From positions 366-6,729 of the forward strand of contig DJPO01000040.1 in assembly GCA_002437405.1 (NCBI GenBank): 6,364 nucleotides of DNA. Reading direction: 5' to 3'. The notes below the pieces were generated by a model. That model was not told where the DNA came from, made no database searches, and saw only the letters and a list, made by a program, of their open reading frames with translations. The position numbers were made by a program, and so were the translations under genes. The number at the start of each line of letters is the position of its first letter. Position 1 is the first letter of the stretch. Shown here piece after piece: positions 6,354 to 6,364 of the stretch. This stretch comes from Opitutia bacterium UBA6410. Its GTDB lineage: Bacteria; Verrucomicrobiota; Verrucomicrobiia; Opitutales; Intestinicryptomonadaceae.

Positions 6354-6364
6354 GGGGGGGGGGG
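6354..6364. repeat. 11-G homopolymer at the window edge
   Basis: Eleven consecutive G residues end the window, directly after an AT-rich stretch. Such a run at a sequence end is typical of a contig break or of poly-G read artefacts from two-colour sequencing. A genuine variable homopolymer upstream of the ubiA promoter cannot be excluded. Confidence 0.9.

Overview
The window carries six genes, all on the minus strand. They read from the right edge toward the left edge in this order: a UbiA-family prenyltransferase, a UbiX flavin prenyltransferase, a long-form UbiD decarboxylase, a small membrane protein with an Asp23/AmaP-like domain, thiamine phosphate synthase (ThiE), and a homodimeric-type glycyl-tRNA synthetase. 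Every gene looks intact. The plus strand holds only antisense shadow frames of these genes.

The first three genes (about 6272 to 3002) form a tight unit. There are 2 nt between ubiA and ubiX, and an ATGA stop/start overlap between ubiX and ubiD. In bacteria without ubiquinone, this trio (often called MqnP, MqnM/UbiX and MqnL) is the usual set for the late steps of futalosine-type menaquinone synthesis. UbiX makes the prenylated FMN cofactor, UbiD uses it to decarboxylate the aromatic acid, and UbiA attaches the isoprenoid tail. The pathway assignment rests on family type and gene arrangement. No early mqnA-D gene lies in the window.

The AmaP-like gene follows after about 50 nt. thiE starts 1 nt past its stop codon, so those two are probably translationally coupled. 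glyS follows after 54 nt, and that gap contains a perfect TTGACA hexamer that may be its own promoter. The whole run could be read as one transcript with internal promoters.

The two ends are noncoding. At the left edge, the 126 nt beyond the glyS stop contain three consecutive small hairpins, each with a 3-nt loop. They look more like an intergenic structured repeat than a classic T-tailed terminator. At the right edge, an AT-rich leader upstream of ubiA runs into an 11-G homopolymer that ends the window and may be an assembly or sequencing artefact.

The DNA is GC-rich (high 50s percent by eye). Few starts have a strong Shine-Dalgarno site. The gene set suggests an anaerobic or microaerophilic menaquinone-using bacterium. 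A member of the PVC group (for example Verrucomicrobiota) is my best guess from the protein style, at low confidence. Most of the content is core metabolism, and I see no defence system, mobile element, CRISPR array or tRNA gene.
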